Origin: Legionellales bacterium
GTDB lineage: Bacteria; Pseudomonadota; Gammaproteobacteria; UBA1113
NCBI GenBank assembly: GCA_002709565.1
Contig: PAPY01000021.1
Location: 112,650-176,649, forward strand
Direction: 5' to 3'
DNA: 64,000 nucleotides
In this document: positions 1-8,962 of the stretch, in pieces
Layout of the letters: each line of letters begins with the position of its first letter
Position numbering within the stretch: the stretch's first letter is position 1
The notes under the pieces: model-generated
Told to the model about the DNA's origin: nothing
Seen by the model: the letters and a program-made list of their open reading frames with translations, nothing else
Databases searched by the model: none
Translations under genes and position numbers: made by a program

Positions 1-1018
1 GTACATCTGGAGGAAATTCATCTTCGTGTCCTTTTCGCCATGTGTTATAGTCATTAAGTTCGATATCTGTGTCGTCGCGACTAATTTTAATTAGCGTTAA
101 ACCTTCTGGTGTTTTGCCTCCCTTTTTAGGCTGTTGTAACATCGTTTCTGGGGCGCTAAGGAGATCACAAGTGGCTTGCCTATCAGTTTGGCACATGACT
201 TGTTGAAACATGTGTTCTGGAATCTGGTCAAGTTCGCAGTGTTCAGTTGCGGCACATTGTTCACGAACAGCAGAGCTAGCTTGTTTTAGTGTGGCAACTG
301 AAACAATATCACCGGCGAGTCGGACGCTACGAGTCGGTTTATCTTGTTCTCTTACAACGATGACCACATTGCTTTTGTTTACAGCAACGAGTTTTCCATA
401 GCCGTCTAGATAAATATTGGTTTCAGAATTTTCACCACTCAAATTGAAGGTTTTTCCTGGGGCGCGCTCGTCATCTTCATTGACGGCCCCGAAAGCATGG
501 CTTAATGTTCGTCGCGCATAATCATCGAGATTTTGGCAATAGGCGTGGAGCAGCTGTGAGTATTGGTCGCTAGATAATTGTTGTCTGAGAAAAGTTTCAA
601 AACACTCGATGCACGTTTGTTCAATTTCGGACTCACCTTGACTTACGCTGCGCAATTCCTCGCGGTATTTCTTTAGTAATTCATTGTTCGGCTCTTTGCT
701 ACGTAACTCTTGTTGTAAGGCTGCGTATTTTTCTTCAATAAAGCGACGAGGCGCAGCGGCTAATTGCTGGCGAACCTGGTAGAGGAAGGTGTCGATATCT
801 AAACCAAAAAATCGAGCAATATCGCGTTTGTAATCGGTCCAGATGAATTTTAATAACCCGAGTTCGTTAGGCCGCTTGTTGCCTTTATATTTGGGAACAA
901 AATAATGATGATGAGCTTGCTCGGCAGCCGCCACAGTATCACCCTCAAGCGACTGACGCTCGAGAAGGATATTGTACTGATAATTTGTGCCTATATTTTC
1001 GAGGCTTAAACCAAACAT
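1..1018 (-). CDS. Orphan protein, 3' end cut off by the window edge
   Basis: An open frame of 339 codons reads on the minus strand from an ATG at 1018 to the window edge without a stop, so the C-terminus is missing. GGTGAAGAG just upstream of the ATG serves as ribosome binding site. The protein begins MFGLSLENIGTNYQ and is hydrophilic, with no signal peptide or membrane segment. Residues about 75-160 are rich in Glu, Gln and Leu and look helical. I recognise no family. Its neighbours and composition resemble the large orphan proteins that intracellular Legionellales encode as effectors, but that is only an impression. Confidence 0.7.
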   Translation of the reverse strand, partial: MFGLSLENIGTNYQYNILLERQSLEGDTVAAAEQAHHHYFVPKYKGNKRPNELGLLKFIWTDYKRDIARFFGLDIDTFLYQVRQQLAAAPRRFIEEKYAALQQELRSKEPNNELLKKYREELRSVSQGESEIEQTCIECFETFLRQQLSSDQYSQLLHAYCQNLDDYARRTLSHAFGAVNEDDERAPGKTFNLSGENSETNIYLDGYGKLVAVNKSNVVIVVREQDKPTRSVRLAGDIVSVATLKQASSAVREQCAATEHCELDQIPEHMFQQVMCQTDRQATCDLLSAPETMLQQPKKGGKTPEGLTLIKISRDDTDIELNDYNTWRKGHEDEFPPDV

Positions 1019-1257
1019 CGCTCTTCACCAACCAACAACTCTAAACGGGCTATTAATACCAAAAAACCATTAAAATAGTCTTAAATTTAGACAGCTTTGA
1101 GCAAAAAATCAGAAGTGAGAAAAATATATAATGTTGTAAATCAATGGGTTATAACTTTTGTGCTGCTCCGTCAATCCTGTATTTAAGACCAATGGCTCCA
1201 TCATAGGGTATTTTGGCCTAAAAATCACCTATTTCATCGAAAAAACGCTTGTTTTGC
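1019..1257. other. AT-rich intergenic gap, no gene seen
   Basis: Between the start of the truncated orphan gene and the end of the reductase gene. It is AT-rich around 1060-1140 and probably holds the promoter of the leftward orphan gene. I see no convincing small gene or RNA. Confidence 0.4.
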
Positions 1258-1989
1258 CTAAGAGATATATTTCTCACGTCTTACTTGCTGAGATGAGAAG
1301 CCAAATTCTAGACAAATTGCAAAAGCGTCGTCGATCATGCCGGGATTTCCGCATAAATACACTAGATCGTCGTCGATCGTGAAATTTAACCTGTCAAAGC
1401 CATTTTGCACATAGCCTTCATATTCATGGGGAGCTGCATCGGTTAATGTCTCCCGACTGTAGAATAATTTGAACTGAAAACGGGGCTGGGTCTCGGCCAA
1501 GGCCAGGAAATCTTCGACAAAAAAGGCATCTTCTCGACTACGAACCCCTTGTAAAACAACCACTTGCAGGTTTTCATCCTGTTCTAGCCGGTGTTTGATC
1601 TGAGGCAACATGGCTCTATAGGGGGTCACCCCAGTTCCAGTAGACACAAGAATATAGCGTTTAGGGTCGTCATCCCGTAGCACTAGCCGGCCATAGGGAC
1701 CGCTGACCTCGAGTTCTGCCCCATCATCGATATTGAACAGTATCTCTGAGGCAACCCCCCCTTTTAGGTACGAAATAGCAAATTCGATGGTGTCACTGGT
1801 GCCAGGAATGGTGGCAATACTGTAACTGCGACGGATTGGCTTATCATCAGACGGGAAATGCAGGGTAATGAATTGGCCAGGGATGAAGTCCAGCGGGCTG
1901 CCATCGGTCTTAGTCAGGGCAATTTGCTTGACTCCGGGGGCAATGGTCTTTTGCCAGGCAATCGTCATGGGAAAAGTTTGTATGGCCAT
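1258..1989 (-). CDS. Ferredoxin--NADP(+) reductase-like FAD oxidoreductase
   Basis: A 243-residue flavoprotein of the ferredoxin-NADP reductase superfamily, expected to move electrons between NAD(P)H and a ferredoxin, flavin or similar acceptor. The N-terminal half is the FAD-binding barrel, with RRSYSIATIPG (about residues 53-63) as the RxYS flavin motif. The C-terminal half is the nucleotide-binding domain, with VSTGTGVTPYRAM and a late CGNPGMIDDAF motif. There is no iron-sulfur domain, so the electron partner is a separate protein. Length fits bacterial FNR or flavin reductase. The exact substrate (ferredoxin, flavodoxin, free flavin) cannot be read from sequence. It is divergent from the kinase gene at 2111. 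Confidence 0.85.
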   Translation of the reverse strand: MAIQTFPMTIAWQKTIAPGVKQIALTKTDGSPLDFIPGQFITLHFPSDDKPIRRSYSIATIPGTSDTIEFAISYLKGGVASEILFNIDDGAELEVSGPYGRLVLRDDDPKRYILVSTGTGVTPYRAMLPQIKHRLEQDENLQVVVLQGVRSREDAFFVEDFLALAETQPRFQFKLFYSRETLTDAAPHEYEGYVQNGFDRLNFTIDDDLVYLCGNPGMIDDAFAICLEFGFSSQQVRREKYIS

Positions 1990-2110
1990 TGGGTACTCAC
2001 TACCTCGTTATCACTTGAACGGCTTTTTAGCATAATTTGTCCTTAGAGGCAAAGTACGGGTGGTTTGCGTCACCGAAAGCGAAGGCGTAAAATGCCGCCA
2101 AGGAGGGTTT

Positions 2111-2767
2111 ATGGAAACCGTGAGTCAGGCGCATCTCGATGCGTTATTAAAGGATGGCGAAGTGCTATTGCGTGCCGGTGACAAAAGCCGCATTGTGCTG
2201 CGCCCCGATCAATCTATTGTCAAAATGTTCCGCTCCAAACGCCGTTTGCGTCATGCTAAGCGCTTTATCAAATGCGCGAAGACTTATCACCGTAAGGGTA
2301 TTACGACGGTTGAGCCGAGTTCACTCTATTGTTGTCCCGAGGATGATTGTGTGTTTGTGACCTACCCTTACCTTGACGGTATGACAGTGAAACAACTTAT
2401 CGCCCAAGGTGATGATACGGTGCTGGCCCAAGTGGTGGACTTTATGATAGCGCTGCATGATATTGGTATTTACTACCGTGATTTTCACCCCGGTAATTTA
2501 ATTGTGCGTGACGACCACATTGCCGTGATTGATATGCATAATACCCATTTCTTCCCCTTTGCCCTCGGCATTCGCCGGCGTGCAAAAAATATTGCGGCGT
2601 TTTTTTTCCGCAATCAAACAGCGGGTTTGTTCAGTGAAGAACAAATTAATAATTTTGTTCACGACTATCTTGATCGCGCTAATCTGCGTCCGGCGCAACA
2701 AGTGCGTTTTTGGAAACACTTCGCTCGTTACCGCGAGGAGCGACAATTATGGTTAGCGCGTAAATGA
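2111..2767 (+). CDS. Lipopolysaccharide-kinase-like protein (KdkA/WaaP-type fold)
   Basis: A 218-residue small kinase-fold protein. The catalytic loop reads YYRDFHPGNLIV, with Asp as base and Asn as metal ligand, followed by the metal-binding IDMHNTHF segment in place of DFG. This arrangement is typical of Kdo/heptose kinases of LPS (KdkA, WaaP/WaaY) and related atypical kinases. The start was set at the ATG at 2111 because AAGGAGG lies 6-8 bases upstream; an earlier in-frame start at 2060 has no such site. A role in phosphorylating core LPS sugars fits the nearby gmhB gene. The substrate is inferred. Confidence 0.7.
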   Translation: METVSQAHLDALLKDGEVLLRAGDKSRIVLRPDQSIVKMFRSKRRLRHAKRFIKCAKTYHRKGITTVEPSSLYCCPEDDCVFVTYPYLDGMTVKQLIAQGDDTVLAQVVDFMIALHDIGIYYRDFHPGNLIVRDDHIAVIDMHNTHFFPFALGIRRRAKNIAAFFFRNQTAGLFSEEQINNFVHDYLDRANLRPAQQVRFWKHFARYREERQLWLARK

Positions 2768-2779
2768 GGTCGTGACAAT

Positions 2780-3061
2780 ATGGCCAATTTGATTGAAGAC
2801 CGAAATAAACTTATTGAATCAAGAAATCGCATACTAGACAATATTTTTAAGTATTTGCTGCCATTTTACAGAAGAAAACTTCGAAAAATCGACGCAGAAA
2901 TAGATAAAATTGAGTATAGGCTATATAACATAAGGTGTGCAGAATACCATATTCCATCGAACGAAGAATTAGATGCTTTACTTGCCAACACGGAGAATAC
3001 GGTTACTGAACATTTAAATAGAATTCAACATATCGGGCCCACTCAGCAACCAAGAAGGTGA
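2780..3061 (+). CDS. Small charged helical protein, function unknown
   Basis: A 93-residue protein starting 12 bases after the kinase gene, with a GAGGT ribosome site, so it is probably cotranscribed with it. It is rich in Arg, Lys, Glu and Ile with alternating charge, suggesting an alpha-helical or coiled-coil region over residues 5-60. There is no signal peptide or membrane segment. Its base composition is more AT-rich than the kinase gene, hinting at a different origin. I do not recognise a family. Confidence 0.55.
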   Translation: MANLIEDRNKLIESRNRILDNIFKYLLPFYRRKLRKIDAEIDKIEYRLYNIRCAEYHIPSNEELDALLANTENTVTEHLNRIQHIGPTQQPRR

Positions 3062-3065
3062 ATAA

Positions 3066-3599
3066 TTAAGCATTAATAAGCTCCCCCACCGCCGCAGCCA
3101 AATTTTCATACACGGGGATAGATTGATCGTTTAATTCAGTTAAGGTCTTTTCCCCTTTGCCGGTGCGGACTAATATTCCCTGCCCGCCGACAGCGGCGAT
3201 GGCTTGTAAGTCCCGTAATGAATCACCGATCAAAATCGCCTCGTGCAAATCAACATTAAAGCGTTCAGCGATTTGATGCAGTAAACCAGGCTTGGGTTTG
3301 CGGCAATCGCAGTCATCATCAGGATGATGGGGACAGACAAAGATGCCATCGAGGTGGGCACCGACGTGGTTGAGTGCTTGGGTCATCTTCAAATGAATTC
3401 TATCCAGCATATCTTCATCATAAAACCCACGACCAATACCAGATTGATTCGTGGCAACCACGACAATGTAGCCCGCGGTATTCAATGTCAAAATTGCCGC
3501 CGCACTGCCGGGAATGATATGCCATTCGTCGGGGCTTTTGATATAGGCATCGGAGTCTTCGTTAATGACGCCGTCGCGATCGAGAATAACCAGTTTCAT
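3066..3599 (-). CDS. gmhB: D-glycero-beta-D-manno-heptose 1,7-bisphosphate 7-phosphatase
   Basis: A 177-residue HAD-superfamily phosphatase that removes the 7-phosphate in ADP-heptose synthesis for the LPS inner core. The HAD nucleophile motif is LDRDGVIN near the N-terminus, the second motif is VVATNQSGIGRG, and the late Asp motif is LIGDSLRDLQA. The family's zinc-binding insertion is present as CPHHPDDDCDCRKPKPG, which separates GmhB from plain histidinol phosphatases. Length matches the family. It converges with the small gene at 2780. Confidence 0.93.
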   Translation of the reverse strand: MKLVILDRDGVINEDSDAYIKSPDEWHIIPGSAAAILTLNTAGYIVVVATNQSGIGRGFYDEDMLDRIHLKMTQALNHVGAHLDGIFVCPHHPDDDCDCRKPKPGLLHQIAERFNVDLHEAILIGDSLRDLQAIAAVGGQGILVRTGKGEKTLTELNDQSIPVYENLAAAVGELINA

Positions 3600-3721
3600 G
3601 GCTTGCCTTGGTTGACAGTTAATGACGCATTGTCAGTTTTTTGGGTAAAGAGTGCAACCCGCACTAGCCTGTTGCAAAAAAACATTGTAGCATAAAATAA
3701 AAATACACCAACAGGATTGTT

Positions 3722-6700
3722 ATGATTTATACCCTCCCACTTGGACAAAAAGCCAACACTAGCGGTGCCAATGTATTTTCCCTAGCCCATCCCGTCGCCG
3801 AGCTCGGCTGTCATGAACTCTGTTTGCGTATTCCTAACAGTGCAGGCGATCCTATCGATATCCCTTTGCTGTGTCCCGTTACGAGTCGCGAACAAGGCGA
3901 ACAGCCAGCACAGCCGGGTCGTAATGACAATCAATGCATTGTTGTTAGGCCCCGTTATTGGCAAAACCCGATGAGTGGAATGACAGCGCCACCGCCGCAG
4001 GATTATCGCGATATTGTTCGTTTGCCCAATTGGTTGCGCCAACAAGTATGGCGCCATCCAGTGGTAAATGATGCTGTACCATGGACGACATCACTGCCAC
4101 AAACCTTACAACAACAAGTGCAACGGGCATTAGATCCTAACAATAACCCCCCGCTAAATCTTGGTTGGCTGTATATTTTTAAGGATGGTTATTTGTGGCG
4201 TGAATTGCAAAGTTGTGAGGGCTGTTTTAACGATGTGGATTTGTCACGCTATAGTGGTTTGGATGTGCGTCCGGCGTCGGGATTAGCGCAGGATAAAATA
4301 ACGCTACCCTATCAATTGAATAATGAACGTTGTCATATCGAATTAGCGTATTCGCCTATCCAATGGAGTTGGCCACGGGTGAATATCTTTGGTGGGATGG
4401 CGCCACATGATCCCCGTGCACTAAAGAGTTCCTATTATTATCCCAGTTCCCACAGTAATACTGCTACGGCCCGTAAGCAGCGGTTTGAGACCTATGATTT
4501 TGCTGCGCTTATTGAGGGTAATGTGACAGACAATGCCATGCCAGCAGACAAGGGTGAACCTGTTAGGGTTTTACTGCCTGATCCCATTGGGTTAGTCAAA
4601 CGCTGTTTGCAAGACTTGGCCAGTGCCTGGGGTGAGTTAATTGATGCGGTAAACACTATCATGGAGACACCCTATGCTGATAGCGCAATAATCGCCAATC
4701 ATTTGTATTATGGCCCGCAAGGCCAGGCCCAAGACACGGTATTGCCTGAGATGCCCGTCAACGACTGGGATTATTCGCCGACAGGGTTAATGCAACGCGG
4801 TTATAATGAATTTGCGTATTATCAAAATACCAATCCTGTTTATCGTGCTGCGCAACATATGGATAAAAGCCGAATAGACGATATCTTGATACCCAATCAA
4901 CGTGAACAGATCAAAGCAAAAATTCTCGTGCTGCAAAGCTGTTTGCTTGGCTTATTAGGGGATATTTATCACAATAATAGCCAAGCTCCGCTGTTGCCGG
5001 ACTATCAGAACGGTGATCTACAACCCTTACTCCCTGGCGTTGATTTTAATACGGTGATGGAAGATTATTTTTCTGCAGACGTGGCTAGCTATCATGAAGG
5101 CTTTGCCTTGATGAGCAGTATTCTTGGTCTGGTGCATACAGATCCGAATAGTTTGGACCGCGACTTGGCGGCTGTAACCGAGGATGTATCTGAGATAGAA
5201 CTCGCAGGATTACATTATATTGAGCGTCTCCTGCAGCAGGATCATCCCTTGAATCCACTCTTGCTGCCGGATAATGCCACGATTGATATTTATCAGCCGA
5301 GTCATGAGTCTGATGCTGATTGTGTGCCTTTTGCAGAGAATGATGGCACAGGAAGATTTCGCCCGACGACATTCGAATGTCTTGCTATGGCAGAAGCCCA
5401 GGGGGTAAGTCAGGTAAAGGTACAAACCTTCAAGCGTCCGGAATTAAGTGATGATGACCGTCATGATCATCATCAGTACAAGACGGTATTAACGCGCATT
5501 CCTAGTGTTTTACACCCCGTGGTACGAGGCCTATTGTTGGCATTCAAAAAATCCATAAAACGTTTCCGTCTACAAGACAAGCAGGCAAATACCCCGATTG
5601 TGGCGTCTGTTAAGTTGACGCGCGCAACAGGTCTTTATAATGACATATATCTGGGGACAGGCGTGCAAGAAGACGATGTCATACCTGGCATCATGTCGGT
5701 GGTAACAATGACCGACACAGCGAACCTTAGCGCGGTGCCGAAGGATCATATCCCCATCTATGCGGGCGATGAGTCGCAAGCAGCAGGTTTTGCCAGCGGC
5801 TACAGTAATTTTGGTGCCAAATTGCGGATATCGCCAAAAGCAAGACAGCAATTACTACAAAAACGTATGGGGGATGCATTGCTGGTTAAACTTGCCAAGA
5901 GCCGAGAACAACTACAAGCCGGCATGCAAGTACTAAACCGCGAAGATTATTGGCTCAAAAAATTAGGCGGCGTGCTGCATAAGAGCCAATTAACCGCTAC
6001 CTCATTATTGGCTTGTGTGGCGCTATATAATGTTGAGCAAATGACGTTAAATTTTATTTACAATGACCAGCAATCGTTAACGCGACGCAGTATCGAAGAG
6101 TTGAGTGTGTTAGCAAATTTAGTAGACGCCAGCAAAACTTGTAGTGAATTATTGTTGGGTGAGGCGAAGGTCAATGCCTTTATCGACAAGCGTCGAGTGT
6201 TGAGTTTGTTACTTAAACAAGAAATTCACTGGGGTAATATTCTCGCTGTGCCGTTAGAGCAGAGTTTGTTGGTGTTTTCTTTGTTGGGTGTATTGTTTGC
6301 TAGCTACGATAGTGTGCGAGATTTTTGGCATGGCAAAGTGGGTGAAGCTACTGGCGAGGGCGTCAGTGTCATGGGCTTAGCTACTTTAATGATGAGCCAA
6401 GCAGGCAAAGGCGTGCGACGTCGCTTAGCCCGTAAGTTAGAACGTCAATTGGTGAAGAAATCCATCAGTGCGGTCGCTAAAAGTGAACTCTTTGACGCCC
6501 TCGTTGGAGAATTATCCATTGCCGAGAGTATGAGTTTGGCATTGTCGCCGTTTGGCTTTGCCGGGACCGCCATTGTCATGATTGGTGCGGTTATGTCAGC
6601 GGTACTGGATGATGGTGAGTTAACGAAATGGGCCAAGCATGGTCCGTTTGGTAAGCGTGACAGAGAACGTTTTTGTGATGAGTATTCCTGGTGGGGCATT

Positions 6701-7210
6701 CCCGGCTACGAAAAATACGCCTGCCAAGCGCTAATGAATGTCATCATGTCGCCCCGCATCACGAGAATCATGCCAGCTAAGGGCAGCCAAGTACAGCAAA
6801 TCATCGTCGAGGTAAGTCTGCAGCAATTTATTCCTGAGCATGATTGTTTGGATGTGCGAGCTGTGTGGCAGTCTGCGACATTAAGTGGGATAGGTGTGCC
6901 CCTGCCTAGTCCTTGGTTAGATATAGCCTTAGCAATCCCCAGCAAAATTATTCAAATCATGTCAAAGGACACCGCCCCACGGGTTGTTAAGATGCATTAT
7001 TACTACGATGTGCCGCCGTCTGTGGGGGAACATTCTATGATGATAACCCAGAAATTTCGTTTGCAAGCCAAAGTACGGTTAATCACGGGGCTCGAACAAT
7101 TTATCCTCCCCTGCCATGAATTCCCAACGGCCGCAGATAATGTACGACTGCACGATGATGATAACAAGATTAATGTTGGTACCCCGGGGTGGAGTTATTG
7201 GGAGGGTTAG
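3722..7210 (+). CDS. Large effector-like protein, possibly VasX/T6SS-toxin-related
   Basis: A 1162-residue protein without a signal peptide. The segment GWLYIFKDGYLWRELQ (about residues 142-157) and the following IQWSWPRVNIFGGMAPHDP resemble the N-terminal region of large type VI secretion toxins of the VasX kind, from memory only. Residues roughly 845-875 (LLVFSLLGVLFASYDS) and 945-965 (FGFAGTAIVMIGAVMSAVL) are hydrophobic and could insert in membranes, as expected of a colicin-like toxin. No vgrG, hcp or PAAR gene is nearby in the window. The convergent 525-residue gene ends 9 bases away. The functional call is weak; the open frame itself is certain. Confidence 0.6.
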   Translation: MIYTLPLGQKANTSGANVFSLAHPVAELGCHELCLRIPNSAGDPIDIPLLCPVTSREQGEQPAQPGRNDNQCIVVRPRYWQNPMSGMTAPPPQDYRDIVRLPNWLRQQVWRHPVVNDAVPWTTSLPQTLQQQVQRALDPNNNPPLNLGWLYIFKDGYLWRELQSCEGCFNDVDLSRYSGLDVRPASGLAQDKITLPYQLNNERCHIELAYSPIQWSWPRVNIFGGMAPHDPRALKSSYYYPSSHSNTATARKQRFETYDFAALIEGNVTDNAMPADKGEPVRVLLPDPIGLVKRCLQDLASAWGELIDAVNTIMETPYADSAIIANHLYYGPQGQAQDTVLPEMPVNDWDYSPTGLMQRGYNEFAYYQNTNPVYRAAQHMDKSRIDDILIPNQREQIKAKILVLQSCLLGLLGDIYHNNSQAPLLPDYQNGDLQPLLPGVDFNTVMEDYFSADVASYHEGFALMSSILGLVHTDPNSLDRDLAAVTEDVSEIELAGLHYIERLLQQDHPLNPLLLPDNATIDIYQPSHESDADCVPFAENDGTGRFRPTTFECLAMAEAQGVSQVKVQTFKRPELSDDDRHDHHQYKTVLTRIPSVLHPVVRGLLLAFKKSIKRFRLQDKQANTPIVASVKLTRATGLYNDIYLGTGVQEDDVIPGIMSVVTMTDTANLSAVPKDHIPIYAGDESQAAGFASGYSNFGAKLRISPKARQQLLQKRMGDALLVKLAKSREQLQAGMQVLNREDYWLKKLGGVLHKSQLTATSLLACVALYNVEQMTLNFIYNDQQSLTRRSIEELSVLANLVDASKTCSELLLGEAKVNAFIDKRRVLSLLLKQEIHWGNILAVPLEQSLLVFSLLGVLFASYDSVRDFWHGKVGEATGEGVSVMGLATLMMSQAGKGVRRRLARKLERQLVKKSISAVAKSELFDALVGELSIAESMSLALSPFGFAGTAIVMIGAVMSAVLDDGELTKWAKHGPFGKRDRERFCDEYSWWGIPGYEKYACQALMNVIMSPRITRIMPAKGSQVQQIIVEVSLQQFIPEHDCLDVRAVWQSATLSGIGVPLPSPWLDIALAIPSKIIQIMSKDTAPRVVKMHYYYDVPPSVGEHSMMITQKFRLQAKVRLITGLEQFILPCHEFPTAADNVRLHDDDNKINVGTPGWSYWEG

Positions 7211-7219
7211 TATCGCTTA

Positions 7220-8797
7220 TTATGCAGCATTTGGGCCAGTGCGAGGCTGTGTTTGACTTTGTGCGGTACCAAGGCACTCTTTAACACCTTTTTTCGCGTT
7301 AGCCCAGAAGCTATGGTGTTGATAACCATGGTCGCTGACAATAACTTGACGGTTTTTCTGGGAGATATTTGCATCGATGTCAAAATCATCTCCTACTTTC
7401 AATTCTTCGCGAATGATGGCATCTTCGGCTGCGCGGCTAAGCATGCTATCCAGTAATTCATTGCGGTGCTTGGTGTCGAGTTTTTTGAATTGCTCGTAGA
7501 ATTCTTTACGTTTCGTTTGGGCATCTTCACCAGTATCACTAACACTGACATTTGATGCCTGCATTGCATAGTAAAGACGGGCTTTGTAGTTTTTGATGAG
7601 ATCGGTGTCTTCTTTGTCAATATTAGCTGGCAGATGGTCTTGAACGACAAAGTTACAAAGATTCTCATCATTGAAATCACTGACTAATCGTTCCTGCTTT
7701 CTCTCGATGCCCTTTTTGTAACCGCTATATTTCGCGGCTATACGACCAAGTTTCATGATACCAATGACGGTGTTCAAGAAGGCACCTACGGCCATGAAGG
7801 CAATGGGAAGTGCGAGAGGACAGGCCGCTGCCATAGTAGCAATACCAACAGCTAAAGCGGCCATTCCAAGAAACCCCACCCCCCACTCTATCATGGAGGT
7901 TTTGGCTTCAGCGACTTTGGCAACTTGTTTTTGTTGGAGATGCTTGTAGAGTGCTTTTGACTCTATGCTTGGATCATTGAATGGGTCAAGACGGATATTA
8001 TTATCAAGGTTCACTAGATAGTCTTGCAAGTTTTTCTTATTAGGAAGACTATAGCTTTCTCCATAAGTACAATTTGTGTTCTCTAAATTATTCTCAATAA
8101 TTGCCAACGCTTGATTCTTGAGGACCTCTTGCTTAGCTATGAGGCGTGCTATTTCTTCGTTATCTGCGTCTTTATCCAACAAATCAATCTTTTGTTGCAG
8201 ATTATAATGCTTTAACAAGCGATCATAGGCGAGGTACTCCATGTCTTGTTTGTGTTTAGCTGTCACATAATCTTTAGCGGCACAGCCAAAGCCATAGGCC
8301 ATACAGAACGTAAAGGCGATGGCGGCAGCACTAGCAGTGAGCGCAGAACCTGCCGTGCCAACGCCGGCAAAAGCACCAAAAGCAGCTGCTGTCGTAACCC
8401 CTTGGGCGCCCATGAGGTTGGCACCGATGGCGATTCCGCTGAGGCCTTTAGCGACTTTTTCCTTCTTGCCTCGTTTAGCCTCATTAAGACCATATTGTGT
8501 GTCTTTCCACCCGACATACATACCAAGGGGGCCATCAACAGCCATATTCCAGATGAAGCCAACGCCTCGATCAAGGAACCCTGCACGCTTAACACCACAG
8601 AGTATATATAGAAGATTGACATCATTGACAATAGCACCGCAGGCATAATACTGGCGCATTAGATCTTCAGCATCAGGACCAGATCCAGTACCATTAGGGC
8701 GGAAAGAATAGAACTCGTGCAGTAGCTCATTGCGCAATGTCTTGTTGCGTGCTTCAGTGGGATCGCTATGTATCGCTGCTGCGAGTGAGTGGAACAT
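7220..8797 (-). CDS. Orphan membrane protein with Gly/Ala-rich hydrophobic segments
   Basis: A 525-residue protein with two clusters of Gly/Ala-rich hydrophobic sequence. The first is around residues 130-185 (containing GAFAGVGTAGSALTASAAA) and the second around 312-350 (GFLGMAALAVGIATMAAA). A charged, helical middle and a long hydrophilic C-terminal tail complete it. There is no signal peptide. The layout resembles membrane-targeted effectors or pore-forming toxins more than transporters. It converges with the VasX-like gene and the two stop codons are 9 bases apart, so the pair may be functionally linked. I recognise no family. Confidence 0.6.
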   Translation of the reverse strand: MFHSLAAAIHSDPTEARNKTLRNELLHEFYSFRPNGTGSGPDAEDLMRQYYACGAIVNDVNLLYILCGVKRAGFLDRGVGFIWNMAVDGPLGMYVGWKDTQYGLNEAKRGKKEKVAKGLSGIAIGANLMGAQGVTTAAAFGAFAGVGTAGSALTASAAAIAFTFCMAYGFGCAAKDYVTAKHKQDMEYLAYDRLLKHYNLQQKIDLLDKDADNEEIARLIAKQEVLKNQALAIIENNLENTNCTYGESYSLPNKKNLQDYLVNLDNNIRLDPFNDPSIESKALYKHLQQKQVAKVAEAKTSMIEWGVGFLGMAALAVGIATMAAACPLALPIAFMAVGAFLNTVIGIMKLGRIAAKYSGYKKGIERKQERLVSDFNDENLCNFVVQDHLPANIDKEDTDLIKNYKARLYYAMQASNVSVSDTGEDAQTKRKEFYEQFKKLDTKHRNELLDSMLSRAAEDAIIREELKVGDDFDIDANISQKNRQVIVSDHGYQHHSFWANAKKGVKECLGTAQSQTQPRTGPNAA

Positions 8798-8962
8798 ATC
8801 CTGCTGCTCTTTAATAATAATTAGAAGTGATAGGATGATAGCCAGCTTAGATTAACATATTATTAAAGATTTGAAATATTTTGTTACATTTGCGCAGGGA
8901 AATAGTGGCTGGAAACACCGATATTTCGTGTAACTAATTGAAAATACGAAAGTATTACGGAA

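Noticed and set aside
1158..1382. Small plus-strand gene at the end of the reductase gene
   Set aside because: Most of it lies opposite the well-conserved reductase C-terminus and it has no convincing ribosome site.
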